Source of the DNA: Frateuria hangzhouensis
Lineage (GTDB): Bacteria; Pseudomonadota; Gammaproteobacteria; Xanthomonadales; Rhodanobacteraceae
Reading direction: 5' to 3'
DNA length: 64,000 nt
NCBI RefSeq assembly: GCF_026410505.1
Contig: NZ_JAPMIU010000016.1
Coordinates: forward strand, 1-64,000
The notes beneath the pieces are model-generated. The model had not been told where the DNA came from, made no database searches, and saw only the letters and a list, made by a program, of their open reading frames with translations. The first letter of the stretch is position 1; each line of letters starts with the position of its first letter. This document shows, piece after piece, positions 26,643 through 36,001 of this stretch. The translations under genes and the position numbers were made by a program.

Positions 26643-28472
26643 TCATTCCACCGTGACCGACTTGGCCAGGTTGCGTGGCTGGTCGACGTCCGTGCCGCGC
26701 AGCACGGCGACGTGGTAGGCGAGCAGTTGCAGCGGCACGGTGAACACGGCCGGCGCGATGAAATTGCCGCCACTTTCGATGCGCAGCGTGGTGCCGTTGG
26801 CGTTACCGGCGTCCATCGGGGCGCTGTCGTCGGCGAAGACGATCAGGCGGCCGCCGCGGGCGCGCACCTCCTGCAGGTTGGACTTGAGCTTGTCCAGCAG
26901 CGGGCCGTTGGGGGCCACCGCGACCACCGGCATGGCTTCGTCGACCAGCGCCAGTGGACCGTGCTTGAGCTCGCCGGCCGGGTAGGCCTCGGCGTGGATG
27001 TAGGAGATTTCCTTGAGCTTGAGCGAGCCTTCCAGCGCCACTGGGTACTGCGCCCCGCGGCCCAGGAACAGGGCGTGCTCCAGCGGTACGAACTGGGTCG
27101 CCAGCTCGAGGATCTGCGGCTCGAGCTTCAGCGCGTTCTCGATCGCGCGGGGCAGGTGCGCCAGTTGCGTGCACAGCTCGGCGTAGCGCGCGTTGTCCAG
27201 CCCGCGCTGCTCGGCCAGCTTCAGGCACAGCAGCGCCAGCGCCGCCAGCTGGGTGGTGAAGGCTTTGGTCGAGGCCACGCCGATCTCGGGACCGGCCCGG
27301 GTCATCAGCTTGAGGTCCGCCTCGCGCACCACCGAGGATTCGGGCACGTTGCAGATCGCCAGCGTGCCCAGATAGCCGCGGTGGCGCGATTCGCGCATCG
27401 CCGCCAGCGTGTCGGCGGTTTCGCCGGACTGGGAAATGGCCACGAACAGCGTGCCGCCGGGCACCACCGTGTCGCGGTAGCGGTACTCGCTGGCTACCTC
27501 GACGTGGACCGGCAGTCGCGCGTATTCCTCGATCCAGTACTTGGCGACCAGGCCGGCGTGGTAGCTGGTGCCGCAGGCGATGATGTGGATGCCCTCGACC
27601 TTGCCCAGCAACTCGTCGCCGCCGACGCCGAAGATGTTCGGCAGCACGCCGTGCGGGCCGATGCGCGCTTCCAGCGTGTCGTTGACCGCCCGCGGCTGCT
27701 CGTGGATTTCCTTCTGCATGTAGTGGCGGTATTCGCCGCGCTCGACCGCATCGGTGGAGAGCTCGCTCTGGTGCACCGTGCGTTCCACCGGCGTGCCGTC
27801 CAGGCCATAGACCTGCACGCTGTCGCGAGTGATCTCCACCACGTCGTCCTCGTCCAGGTAGACCATGCGGTTGGTCACCTGGATCAGCGCCTGCGCGTCG
27901 GAACCGAGGAAGTTCTCGCCGATGCCCACGCCCACCAGCAACGGCGCGCCGCGGCGGGCGCCGACCACGTGGCCGGGCTCGTCGCGGCTGATCACGGCGA
28001 TGGCGTAGGCGCCTTCCAGTGCGCGCACGGTGGCCAGCACCGCGTCGCGCAGACCGATGCCGCCGGCGATGCGCTCCTCGATCAGCGCGGCCATCACCTC
28101 GGTGTCGGTCTCGGAGGTGAACACGTGGCCGCGGGCCTGCAGCTGCTCGCGCAGGCTGGCGTAGTTCTCGATGATGCCGTTGTGCACCAGCGCCACGCGA
28201 CCGACCATGTGCGGGTGGGCGTTGGCCTCGTTGGGAACCCCATGGGTGGCCCAGCGGGTATGCGCGATGCCGGTGCCGCCCTGCAGCGGGTCGGCCACGT
28301 ACAGGGCCTCCATCTCGCGCACCTTGCCCTTGGCGCGCACGCGGCGGATGGCTTCCCCATCCAGCACGGCCAGACCGGCCGAGTCATAACCGCGGTATTC
28401 GAGCGCCTTCAGGCCGGCGATCAGCAGCGGGGCGACGTCGCGCTGGGCGGTGGCGGCAACGATTCCACACAT
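26643..28472 (-). CDS. glmS: glutamine-fructose-6-phosphate aminotransferase
   Basis: This 609-aa enzyme makes glucosamine-6-phosphate from fructose-6-phosphate and glutamine, the entry to peptidoglycan and LPS sugars. The N-terminal glutaminase domain starts with the catalytic Cys2 (MCGIVAAT). Two SIS sugar-isomerase domains follow (for example 'IACGTSYHAGLVAKYW' and 'SQSGETADTLAAM'), and the C-terminus ends 'PRNLAKSVTVE'. AGGAA lies ahead of the ATG. The last codons and the first ~20 bp downstream form the attTn7 target used by the neighbouring transposon. The coding sequence itself is intact. Confidence 0.97.
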   Translation of the reverse strand: MCGIVAATAQRDVAPLLIAGLKALEYRGYDSAGLAVLDGEAIRRVRAKGKVREMEALYVADPLQGGTGIAHTRWATHGVPNEANAHPHMVGRVALVHNGIIENYASLREQLQARGHVFTSETDTEVMAALIEERIAGGIGLRDAVLATVRALEGAYAIAVISRDEPGHVVGARRGAPLLVGVGIGENFLGSDAQALIQVTNRMVYLDEDDVVEITRDSVQVYGLDGTPVERTVHQSELSTDAVERGEYRHYMQKEIHEQPRAVNDTLEARIGPHGVLPNIFGVGGDELLGKVEGIHIIACGTSYHAGLVAKYWIEEYARLPVHVEVASEYRYRDTVVPGGTLFVAISQSGETADTLAAMRESRHRGYLGTLAICNVPESSVVREADLKLMTRAGPEIGVASTKAFTTQLAALALLCLKLAEQRGLDNARYAELCTQLAHLPRAIENALKLEPQILELATQFVPLEHALFLGRGAQYPVALEGSLKLKEISYIHAEAYPAGELKHGPLALVDEAMPVVAVAPNGPLLDKLKSNLQEVRARGGRLIVFADDSAPMDAGNANGTTLRIESGGNFIAPAVFTVPLQLLAYHVAVLRGTDVDQPRNLAKSVTVE

Positions 28473-28645
28473 GGAGCGGATTCCTTCGGTCGGTTATGGG
28501 CCGCGATTATGCACGCTCGCCTGCCATGGAAATGTCCAGCCCGCCGTCTGCCCTCCTGCGGTAGCGCCCGGGGCACGACCGCAGGAGATGAGAATGCGAG
28601 ACCTTTGCCTTTCCGAATCCCTAATACCGAATCCCAAATCCCGGC

Positions 28646-30016
28646 TTAGTGCACCTTGCGTCGCAGGTAATTCAACAGGTCGATGCGGGTGATCAGGCCC
28701 AGGAAGCGGTCGCCGTCGACCACGATCGCCACGTGCCCGCGCTCGAACACCGGCAGCAGGGCTTCGATCGGCGAATGCACGTCCAGCTTGTGCAGCGAGG
28801 CGATCATCGCGGTGGCCACCGTATCGCGGAAGCGCGCCTCATTGGCGTGCACGTGCATCAACACGTCCGACTCGTCGAGGATGCCGACCAACTGGTCGCC
28901 ATCCATCACCGGCAGCTGCGAGACGTCGTACAGCTTCATGCGCGTGTAGGCGGTCATCAACAGTTCGTTGGGGCCCACCACCACGGTGTCGCGCTGGGCG
29001 AACGGCCGCAGCAGCAGATCGCGCAGGTCGCCGTGCTGGTCGCGCTGGATGAAGCCGTTGTCCAGCATCCAGTAGTCGTTGTACATCTTCGACAGATACT
29101 TGTTGCCGGTGTCGCAGACCAGCGTGACCACGCGCTTGGGCGCGTCCTGCTCGCGGCAGTACTTCAGCGCGGCGGCCACCAGCGTGCCGGTGGACGAGCC
29201 GCCCAGCACACCTTCCCGGGCCAGCAGCTCGCGGCCGGTCAGGAAGCTTTCGCGGTCGGAAATGGGATAGGCCTTCTTCACCCGCGAGAAATCGCTGATG
29301 GTCGGCAGGAAATCCTCGCCGATGCCCTCGACCATCCAGCTGGCCGATTTGTCCGACAGCGTGCCTTCGTTGATGTACTGCGACAGGATCGAACCGACCG
29401 GATCGGCCAGCACGATCTCGGTGCCCGGCGAGTGCTCGGCGAAGAACTGCGACAGGCCCGTCATGGTGCCGGAGGAGCCGCAGCCGACCACCACCGCGTC
29501 GACGCGCCCGTCCATCTGCTCGAGGATCTCCGGTCCGGTCGTCTCGATGTGCGCGCGCGGGTTGTCCGGGTTGCCGAACTGGTTGATGAAGTAGGCGCCC
29601 GGCGTTTCGCGGGCGATCCGTTCGGCCATGTCCTGATAATACTCAGGATGGCCCTTTGCCACGTCCGAGCGGGTCAGCATCACCTCGGCGCCCATCGCCT
29701 TGAGGTTGAAGATCTTCTCGCGGCTCATCTTGTCCGGGACCACCAGGATCAGCCGGTAGCCCTTGGCCTGCGCCACCAGCGCCAGGCCCAGGCCGGTGTT
29801 GCCAGCGGTGCCCTCGACCAGCGTGGCGCCGGGCTGGATCCTGCCGGCGCGCTCGGCCCCTTCGATCATCGACAGGCCGATGCGATCCTTGATCGAACCG
29901 CCCGGATTGGCGCTCTCGAGCTTGAGGAACAGCTCGCACGACCCCGTGTCGAGATGCTGGGCCTTCACCATCGGGGTATTCCCGATCAGCTCCAGCACGC
30001 TTTGGTGAACCGTCAT
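28646..30016 (-). CDS. cbs: cystathionine beta-synthase
   Basis: This 456-aa PLP enzyme condenses serine and homocysteine to cystathionine (or acts as a cysteine synthase). The PLP-fold domain (residues ~1-320) starts 'LELIGNTPMVK' and has the PLP Lys in 'NPGGSIKDRIG', the phosphate loop 'GTAGNTG' and 'GGSSTGT'. Two C-terminal CBS domains (~335-456) probably act as the regulatory module. ATG 30016 has GGAG upstream; the longer frame to 30220 runs through a terminator and was not used. It is separated from glmS by 173 bp of non-coding DNA. Confidence 0.92.
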   Translation of the reverse strand: MTVHQSVLELIGNTPMVKAQHLDTGSCELFLKLESANPGGSIKDRIGLSMIEGAERAGRIQPGATLVEGTAGNTGLGLALVAQAKGYRLILVVPDKMSREKIFNLKAMGAEVMLTRSDVAKGHPEYYQDMAERIARETPGAYFINQFGNPDNPRAHIETTGPEILEQMDGRVDAVVVGCGSSGTMTGLSQFFAEHSPGTEIVLADPVGSILSQYINEGTLSDKSASWMVEGIGEDFLPTISDFSRVKKAYPISDRESFLTGRELLAREGVLGGSSTGTLVAAALKYCREQDAPKRVVTLVCDTGNKYLSKMYNDYWMLDNGFIQRDQHGDLRDLLLRPFAQRDTVVVGPNELLMTAYTRMKLYDVSQLPVMDGDQLVGILDESDVLMHVHANEARFRDTVATAMIASLHKLDVHSPIEALLPVFERGHVAIVVDGDRFLGLITRIDLLNYLRRKVH

Positions 30017-30135
30017 GGCGACTCCGTCGTTACGGCGCCCGAAGGCGCGGGACAAGACGCACGATGATAACCGAGGCCCCGCAGGGCTCGCCCATGTCCT
30101 GTAGGAAAACGCCTGGCGGGTGGGACAGAAAACAC

Positions 30136-30172
30136 GCGGCCCCGGCGCTTCCTTGGGAAGGGCCGGGGCCGC
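30136..30172 (-). terminator. terminator of the DUF465 gene
   Basis: An 11-bp perfect stem (30136-30146 with 30162-30172) is followed on the minus strand by TGTTTTCT. It lies 18 nt after the DUF465 stop and separates that gene from cbs. Confidence 0.75.
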
Positions 30173-30189
30173 GTTGGAAACAGTGGATT

Positions 30190-30417
30190 TCAGTGGATCC
30201 GTGGGGCTCGCGCATCCCACATGCGTTGCAGGCGTTCCTTGGCGTGCAGTTTTTCCTTCTTCATGCCGGCCAAGGTGAAATCATCGATGGGAAGCACGCC
30301 GATCTCGGCGTCGTGCACCTTGCTCTTGAGTTCGCGGTGCTGATGGAAGAGCCGACGGAATTCGGCGTCGGCCTTCATGAATGCTTCGACATCGTCACGC
30401 TGCTGGTTTTCGAACAT
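30190..30417 (-). CDS. DUF465 / YdcH-family small protein
   Basis: This 75-aa protein is largely helical, of the YdcH/DUF465 family: 'FMKADAEFRRLFHQHRELKSKV' followed by a short Asp-rich turn and a second helix 'LKKEKLHAKERLQRMW'-like. ATG 30417 is preceded by a perfect AGGAGG. The biochemical role of the family is unknown. It is monocistronic and ends at a strong terminator. Confidence 0.85.
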   Translation of the reverse strand: MFENQQRDDVEAFMKADAEFRRLFHQHRELKSKVHDAEIGVLPIDDFTLAGMKKEKLHAKERLQRMWDARAPRIH

Positions 30418-30773
30418 GATCCGACCTCCTCGCGAGATGGGCAGGCGCGTGATCGGCGCGCCCGCAGGCGGATGAAGCGCGCGCGCCCACGCCCCGTACG
30501 CGAGTCGCGAAACAGGGACCAACAGTGCGGGGGAAATGGGCGCATGTTTCAGGTCAGTGAGCCGTGGAGCGGATGCCCCGTGGCAGCCTTGACCCTACTC
30601 CCGCCCCGGGAGGCACGCAAGCCACCGCGGAAACCCGCGACTGGCCGGCTTTTCGAATGGTCGAGCCCGCCTGAGCCGCGCCCGGATCCTCGCGACGGCG
30701 CCCTTGGGCGCCACCTCAATAACGGTCGTGCCCAAGGGTACTGCTACCGGAATCAAGCGGGCCCGGCGGCCGG
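30418..30773. other. ~355-bp intergenic region
   Basis: No gene was found. The palindrome GGCGCC-CTTG-GGCGCC (30699-30714) lies ~60 nt beyond the stop of the coiled-coil gene on the minus strand and may help terminate it. The promoter of the DUF465 gene should lie close to 30430-30520. Confidence 0.4.
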
Positions 30774-31442
30774 TCAGTGGCCCTTGGTGCCTTTGTCCGT
30801 CGTCGCCTTCTTCGCAGGCGCGGCGGGCTTTTCCGCCTCAGGCGAGGACGACTGGTCGCTTTGCATCTGCGAGCGCATGGCGCGCGCGGCCTGCGCGGCC
30901 GCCTCCGCCTCGCGGCGGGCGGCGCGGGCCACGCGGCTCTGCGCCGCAGCCAGTTTCCTGGCCCGCTCGGCCTCGCCACGCGCCTGCTCGGCGGCCTGCG
31001 AAGCGGCCATGCCCTGCTGCTGCAGGCGGGCGGCCTCTTCCTGCGCCATCTGGTATTGCATGCGCTGGCGCTCCAACTCCATGCGGGCGGCCTCGGCTTC
31101 GCGGCGGCTGGCTTCCAGCAGGATCTGGGCGTGTTCCCGGTCGAGCTGGTCGAGCTTCTCCCGGGCGTCCTGCAGCTGCGCCGCGGCCTTGGCCAGGTCG
31201 ACCCGGCGTTCGGCCAGGTACAGCGCGTGCGGCCGCTCGCCGCGACTGGCCTCCTCCAGCCGTGCGATGGCGGCGCGCGCCAACGCCTGCTCGGCCTGGG
31301 CATAGGTGCCCAGCGTCGCATCGTTGCCCAGTTGATCGAGGCTGGAATTGAGGCGATTGACGTCCATGTCGTCCTGGCGCGCCTGGACCGGGCCGGCCAG
31401 CGCGAACAGGGCGATCAATGCGGTGATGACAAGGCGCTTCAT
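30774..31442 (-). CDS. secreted coiled-coil protein (DUF4398-like partner)
   Basis: This 222-aa protein has a cleavable signal peptide (residues 1-21, ending VQA). A long heptad-rich coiled coil follows (~45-190), dominated by Ala, Glu, Arg and Gln, with a Lys/Ala-rich tail. It overlaps the upstream lipoprotein gene by four bases (ATGA), so the pair is co-translated. Both probably work in the periplasm, perhaps in envelope maintenance next to an OmpA-type partner. The function is not known. Confidence 0.75.
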   Translation of the reverse strand: MKRLVITALIALFALAGPVQARQDDMDVNRLNSSLDQLGNDATLGTYAQAEQALARAAIARLEEASRGERPHALYLAERRVDLAKAAAQLQDAREKLDQLDREHAQILLEASRREAEAARMELERQRMQYQMAQEEAARLQQQGMAASQAAEQARGEAERARKLAAAQSRVARAARREAEAAAQAARAMRSQMQSDQSSSPEAEKPAAPAKKATTDKGTKGH

Positions 31443-32014
31443 CGCTGGCCTCCCTGGTCCTGATGATCTGCCGGCGCAGGCACCGGCTGGAAACCGCCCT
31501 CCTGCGGCAGCGGCGCGGACAGCACCGAAGCGGACGGGGCCGGCATGTCCTGCAGCAGGGCCGGGGCGCTGGCAGCCGGCGCCGGGGCCGGCATCGGAGC
31601 CAAGGGCGGCCGGGCGTGCGCTTCGGTCTGCTGGCGCAGGCGGGTGTTTTCCTCGACCTTGGCCTGGATCTGCGCCCGGGCGCTGCCCAGCCGGGCGCGG
31701 GTACGCGCCAGTTCGGCGTCGGCACGCGCCTCTTCGGCCAGGTTGGCCGCGTCGGCGTACTTGCGCGCGGCCATGGCCGCCTGCGCCTGCTGGAACTTGC
31801 CCTGGGCGAAGCCGAGGTCGACCGGATCGTAGTCCGCCGCACCGGCATCCCGGGCGGACTGCAGCAAGGCCTGCGCCTGGTTCATCGCCGCGTCCGGGGG
31901 CGGGACGGTGGCGCAGCCGGCCAGCGCCAGCAGCGCCAAGCCCAGGGTCAAACCGCCCGCCGCCTTGCCGATACGCTTGAAGCGGCCCGGCGATCGGGAA
32001 AAGATGTGCACCAT
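31439..32014 (-). CDS. DUF4398-type lipoprotein
   Basis: This 191-aa protein has a lipobox LAGC near residue 34, so it should be an outer-membrane or periplasmic lipoprotein. A DUF4398-like helical repeat region follows ('AMNQAQALLQSARDAGA', 'AQGKFQQAQAAM', 'ADAANLAEEARADAELAR'), then a Pro/Ala-rich tail. I chose ATG 32014, with GAGGA seven bases upstream; GTG 32017 is directly adjacent. It is the first gene of a two-gene unit divergent from pilU. Confidence 0.78.
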   Translation of the reverse strand: MVHIFSRSPGRFKRIGKAAGGLTLGLALLALAGCATVPPPDAAMNQAQALLQSARDAGAADYDPVDLGFAQGKFQQAQAAMAARKYADAANLAEEARADAELARTRARLGSARAQIQAKVEENTRLRQQTEAHARPPLAPMPAPAPAASAPALLQDMPAPSASVLSAPLPQEGGFQPVPAPADHQDQGGQR

Positions 32015-32097
32015 CACTCAGTCCTCGCGCAGTGTCGCCGCGTATTGTGGGCAGGCATAATCAACGTTTGCAACGCAAGCAGCCCAGGGGCCCCTTC

Positions 32098-33213
32098 GTG
32101 GATATCGGTTACTTCCTCAAGCTGATGGTAGACAAGGGCGCGTCGGACATGTTCCTGACCACCGGCGCCCCGGTGAACATCAAGGTCGAGGGCAAGCTCT
32201 ACCCGCTCGGCAATACCGGCCTGCCCGGCGGCATGGTCAAGAAGATCGCCTACTCGCTGATGGACGAGGGCCAGGTGCCGCAGTTCGAGCGCGACCTCGA
32301 GCTCAACATGGCGCTGGCGGTGAAGGAAGCCGGCCGTTTCCGCATCAACGTGTTCAAGCAGCGCGGCGAAGTGGGCATGGTGATCCGCGCGATCAAGAGC
32401 GAGATCCCCTCGGTCGACCAGTTGCAGCTGCCGCCGATCTTCCGCGACCTGATCATGGAGCAGCGCGGGCTGATCCTGGTGGTCGGTGCCACCGGCTCGG
32501 GCAAGTCGACCACGCTGGCGGCGATGCTCGACCACCGCAACTCCAACTCGCCCGGCCATATCCTGACCATCGAGGATCCGATCGAGTACCTGCACCGGCA
32601 CAAGAAGTCGATCATCAACCAGCGCGAGGTCGGGCTGGACACGCACAGCTATCACGAGGCGCTGAAAAACGCGATGCGCGAGGCGCCGGACGTGATCATG
32701 ATCGGCGAGATCCGCGACACCGACACGATGGAGGCGGCGATCGCCTTCTCCGAAACCGGCCACCTGTGCCTGGCGACGCTGCATTCGAACAACGCCGACC
32801 AGACGCTGGAGCGCATCCTCAACTTCTTCCCCGAATCGGCGCACAAGAACGTGCTGATGAACCTGGCCCTCAACCTGCGCGCGGTGATCAGCCAGCGCCT
32901 GGTGATCGGCAAGGACGGCCGCCGCATCCCCGCGGTGGAAGTGCTGCTGAACACCCCGCTGATCCGCGACATGATCCGCCGCGGCCAGATCCACGAAGTC
33001 AAGGAAGCGATGGACCGCAGCCTGCAGGAAGGCATGCAGACCTTCGACCAATCGCTGTACAAGCTCTACAAGAGCGGACGCATCGAGCTGGAGGAGGCGT
33101 TGTCCAAGGCCGATTCCCGCGACGGGCTGGCCCTGAAAATCCGCCTTTCCGAAGGCGCCGGCGAGGAGAACACCGAGCTGGCCGGCAACGACCCTTACGG
33201 GTTGGGCTTCTGA
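32098..33213 (+). CDS. pilU: twitching-motility retraction ATPase PilU
   Basis: This 371-aa hexameric ATPase of type IV pilus retraction has Walker A GATGSGKSTT near residue 133 and the Asp-box 'DVIMIGEIRDTDTME'. The His-box is 'GHLCLATLHSNNADQTLERI'. The C-terminus ('LVIGKDGRRIPAVEVLLNTP') and the start 'DIGYFLKLMVDKGASDMFLT' fit PilU better than PilT. I use GTG 32098, which aligns with the PilU N-terminus and has AGGGG upstream; ATG 32032 would add 22 unrelated residues. No pilT is adjacent in the window. Confidence 0.9.
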   Translation: MDIGYFLKLMVDKGASDMFLTTGAPVNIKVEGKLYPLGNTGLPGGMVKKIAYSLMDEGQVPQFERDLELNMALAVKEAGRFRINVFKQRGEVGMVIRAIKSEIPSVDQLQLPPIFRDLIMEQRGLILVVGATGSGKSTTLAAMLDHRNSNSPGHILTIEDPIEYLHRHKKSIINQREVGLDTHSYHEALKNAMREAPDVIMIGEIRDTDTMEAAIAFSETGHLCLATLHSNNADQTLERILNFFPESAHKNVLMNLALNLRAVISQRLVIGKDGRRIPAVEVLLNTPLIRDMIRRGQIHEVKEAMDRSLQEGMQTFDQSLYKLYKSGRIELEEALSKADSRDGLALKIRLSEGAGEENTELAGNDPYGLGF

Positions 33214-33238
33214 GCCTGCTCGACCCGGACCAGACGAA

Positions 33239-33267
33239 GGGCGCAGCAATGCGCCCTTTTCTTTTTT
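33239..33267 (+). terminator. pilU terminator
   Basis: Stem GGGCGCA/TGCGCCC with a four-base loop, then TTTTCTTTTTT. It ends the pilU transcript before the convergent mnh operon. Confidence 0.9.
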
Positions 33268-33304
33268 GCCTCCCTCTCCCCGAAGAGGAAATGGAGCCGG
33301 GCAC

Positions 33305-33649
33305 TCAGCGCGGCGGCGGCACCCGCTGCTGGCCTTCGACCCGGTTGCGGTACAGCGCCGCGCGCACCAGCAGCATCAACGTGATTGGCGTGGTCAGGGT
33401 GAGGAACACGCCGATCAGCATCTCGTGAAGCACCGGCCGCCCCTGCGCCACCGAAAAACAGACGATGGAGGCGACCACCATGAAGAACGTGCCCAACGTC
33501 GTGCCCAGCGTGGGCGCATGCACGCGCTTGTAGAAGTCGCGCAGCCGCAGCAGTCCCAGCGAACCGACGAAGGCAAAGCCGGCACCCAGCAACACCAGCA
33601 CGCCGACCAGCACCGCGGCCCACGGCGGCAAGGCATCGAGATGGTTCAT
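33305..33649 (-). CDS. mnhG: Na+/H+ antiporter subunit G
   Basis: This 114-aa protein with three membrane helices is the last gene of the Mrp operon. The family pattern 'GSLGLLRLRDFYKRVHAPT' is intact. Its start overlaps the mnhF stop (ATGA). It forms part of the membrane complex that exchanges cytoplasmic Na+ for protons. Confidence 0.93.
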   Translation of the reverse strand: MNHLDALPPWAAVLVGVLVLLGAGFAFVGSLGLLRLRDFYKRVHAPTLGTTLGTFFMVVASIVCFSVAQGRPVLHEMLIGVFLTLTTPITLMLLVRAALYRNRVEGQQRVPPPR

Positions 33650-33927
33650 TCGATCACCTCCCCGCGCAGCAGGAACTTGGCGAACGCCACCGTGCCGGCG
33701 AAACCCAGCAGGGCGATGATCAACCCCGCCTCCACGTACAGCACGCTGCCGGTGCGGATACCGATCGAGAGCAGCAGCAGCATCGCGTTGACGTACAGCG
33801 CATCCAGCCCCAGCACGCGGTCCTGCGCGCGCGGACCGCGCACCATGCGGATGATCGAACAGGCCATCGCCAGCAGCAGCAGCAGCTGCGCCGCGACGAT
33901 CGCGATTCCAAGGAAGGCGTGGCTCAT
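33646..33927 (-). CDS. mnhF: Na+/H+ antiporter subunit F
   Basis: This 93-aa, three-helix protein carries the MrpF signature 'IIRMVRGPRAQDRVLGLDAL'. I start at ATG 33927, which overlaps the mnhE stop; the frame extends further only inside mnhE. It is a small structural subunit of the Mrp complex. Confidence 0.92.
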   Translation of the reverse strand: MSHAFLGIAIVAAQLLLLLAMACSIIRMVRGPRAQDRVLGLDALYVNAMLLLLSIGIRTGSVLYVEAGLIIALLGFAGTVAFAKFLLRGEVIE

Positions 33928-34412
33928 TGGAAGATCTCCAGCAATGGCCGCTCGTAGCGCCGCTTGATGTTGCCGATCCACGCCGCTTCGTCGACCAGGT
34001 CGAGCACGTGGATCAACAGCACGCGGCGGGTCGAATCGTGGTCCACCCAGATCGTGCCGGGCGTGGAGGTGATGATGCAGGCCAGCGCGGCCAGCCCGTA
34101 GGGGTCGGTCAGCTCCAGCGAAACCGACACGAAGCCGGAACGCACCTGGCCGCCCGGGCGCAGCACCAGCCACGCCACCGCCAGGTTGGAGCGCACGATG
34201 TCGCCCATCACCCGCAACAGCAGCCGCACCAGCAGCGGCACGTTGCGTATCCGTGCCGCCGGCGGGCGCAGCTTGCCGAACGCCCGGCCCAGGCCCATCG
34301 CGACCAGCACCCCGGCCAGCAACGTGGCCGGTGCCAGGCTGCGCTGCAGCAGCAACCAGGCCAGCAACAGAAAGCCGGACATCAGCGGATGCGGCAGGCA
34401 TCGCCTGATCAT
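33924..34412 (-). CDS. mnhE: Na+/H+ antiporter subunit E
   Basis: This 162-aa protein has hydrophobic N-terminal helices and the conserved C-terminal block 'ITSTPGTIWVDHDSTRRVLL' typical of MrpE. ATG 34412 lies 23 nt after the mnhD stop. The very long open frame that continues upstream on this strand is only a read-through of mnhD in another frame. Confidence 0.92.
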   Translation of the reverse strand: MIRRCLPHPLMSGFLLLAWLLLQRSLAPATLLAGVLVAMGLGRAFGKLRPPAARIRNVPLLVRLLLRVMGDIVRSNLAVAWLVLRPGGQVRSGFVSVSLELTDPYGLAALACIITSTPGTIWVDHDSTRRVLLIHVLDLVDEAAWIGNIKRRYERPLLEIFQ

Positions 34413-34435
34413 GGAAGGCCTGGAGCCGTCAGGCG

Positions 34436-36001
34436 TCACGGCAGCACCGCCTGGATGTAGCGCGCTGGCGCGTGCAGTTGCGCCGCCGTTTCCGCCAGGT
34501 AGCGCAGCGGCGTCTCGGCCAGCACGGTCAGGGCCAGGCACAACGCCAGCAGCACTACCACCGAGGCGGCCTCGCCCGCGCGGATAGGGGGAAACACCCA
34601 GTCCTCGTCCGCCCAGAAAATCTGGATGCCGGTGCGGCACATGGCGATCACCGTGCAGAAGCCGGCCACGACCACCAGCGTGAACAGCGTCGTGGCACCC
34701 GCCCCCATGCCCGCGCCGCCTTCGAGCATCGGTGCCAGCAGCGCGAACTTGGCCAGGAACCCGGACAACGGCGGCAATCCGGCCAGCGCCAGCGCGCAGG
34801 TCAGGAAGCTCAGGCCCAGCAGCGCCACCGGTGCCGGCACGGTGGCGCGGCTCTCGTCCTCGTCGGCATACAGCGCCATGCCGGTCGGGTCGTAGGGTTC
34901 CAGCAGCGACGCGCCATCGACCTCCTCGCGCGGTGCGACCAGCCCGGCCAGCAGGAAGAACGCGGCGATCGCCAGCGTGGAGACGACCAGGTAGGCCAGC
35001 GCGCCGGCGGTCACCGCCGGCTGCTGCAGGCCGATCGCGCCGAGCAGGCTGCCGGAGGACACCAGCACGTTGTAGCCGGCCAGCTTGCCCAGCTCGCGCG
35101 CACCCAGCATGCCGACCACGCCCACCGCCACCGTCGCCACCCCGCCCCACAGCAGCCAAGCGGCGCCGAAATGGGCCGACGCCGCGCCGGCGCCATCGCC
35201 GAACAACAGCAGGCTCAGCCGCAGCAGCACGTACACGCCGACCTTGGTCATCACCGCGAACATCGCCGCCACCGGCGCCGGCGCGGCGGCGTAAGTGCGC
35301 GGCAGCCAGAAACCCAGCGGCCACATCGCCGCCTTGACCAGGAAGGCGATGCCCAGGATCGCCGCCCCCGCGTGCAACAGCGCGCGGGTGTTCTCCGGCA
35401 CCTGCGGCACCAGCTTCGCCAGCGCCGCCATGTTGAGCGTGCCGGTGACGCCGAAAATCAGGCTCACGCCGATCAGGAACAGCATCGAAGCGACCAGGTT
35501 CACCACGATGTAATGCATGCCGGCGCTGACCCGCCGCGCGCCTGGCCGGTGCAGCGCCAGGCCGTAGGAGGCAGCCAGCAGCACCTCGAAGAACACGAAC
35601 AGGTTGAACAGGTCGCCGGTGAGGAACGCGCCGTTCAAGCCCATCAGCAGGAACTGCGCCAGCGGTTGCACCGGCCCGCCCGGCTGGCGCCGGCGCGCCA
35701 GCGCGCACGGCAGCAGCGCCAGCGCCAGCACCGCGGTCAACAGCAGCATCAGCGCCGACAAGCGGTCGGCCACGAGCACGATACCGAAGCGCGCCGGCCA
35801 GTTGCCGATGCGGTAGACCGCGGCCAGCTCGTCGCCCGAACCCACCCGCAGCACCAGCGCTGCGGCCAGCCCCACCAGCGCCACGCAGGACGCCGCGCCC
35901 AGCGCCGCCACCGCGCCGCGGCGGCGCTCGCCCAGCAGCAACTGCAGCGCGCCCACCGCCAGCGGCAGCACGATCGGGCAGACCAGCAGGTGCGCGCTCA
36001 C
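34436..36001 (-). CDS. mnhD: Na+/H+ antiporter subunit D
   Basis: This 521-aa, ~14-helix ion-translocating subunit is related to NuoM/NuoN of complex I. It shows the proton-antiporter core 'ALLHAGAAILGIAFLVKAAMWPLGFWLPRTYA', with the functional Lys and Pro in that helix. I start at GTG 36001, which overlaps the mnhC stop as GTGA; homology begins there ('SAHLLVCPIVLPL'). Confidence 0.93.
   Translation of the reverse strand: MSAHLLVCPIVLPLAVGALQLLLGERRRGAVAALGAASCVALVGLAAALVLRVGSGDELAAVYRIGNWPARFGIVLVADRLSALMLLLTAVLALALLPCALARRRQPGGPVQPLAQFLLMGLNGAFLTGDLFNLFVFFEVLLAASYGLALHRPGARRVSAGMHYIVVNLVASMLFLIGVSLIFGVTGTLNMAALAKLVPQVPENTRALLHAGAAILGIAFLVKAAMWPLGFWLPRTYAAAPAPVAAMFAVMTKVGVYVLLRLSLLLFGDGAGAASAHFGAAWLLWGGVATVAVGVVGMLGARELGKLAGYNVLVSSGSLLGAIGLQQPAVTAGALAYLVVSTLAIAAFFLLAGLVAPREEVDGASLLEPYDPTGMALYADEDESRATVPAPVALLGLSFLTCALALAGLPPLSGFLAKFALLAPMLEGGAGMGAGATTLFTLVVVAGFCTVIAMCRTGIQIFWADEDWVFPPIRAGEAASVVVLLALCLALTVLAETPLRYLAETAAQLHAPARYIQAVLP

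Noticed and set aside
26712-28649. 645-aa open frame antisense to glmS
   Set aside because: glmS is unmistakable on the other strand; the antisense frame has no ribosome binding site and a low-complexity composition.
32014-33249. 411-aa open frame antisense to pilU
   Set aside because: pilU motifs are all on the plus strand; this is a shadow.
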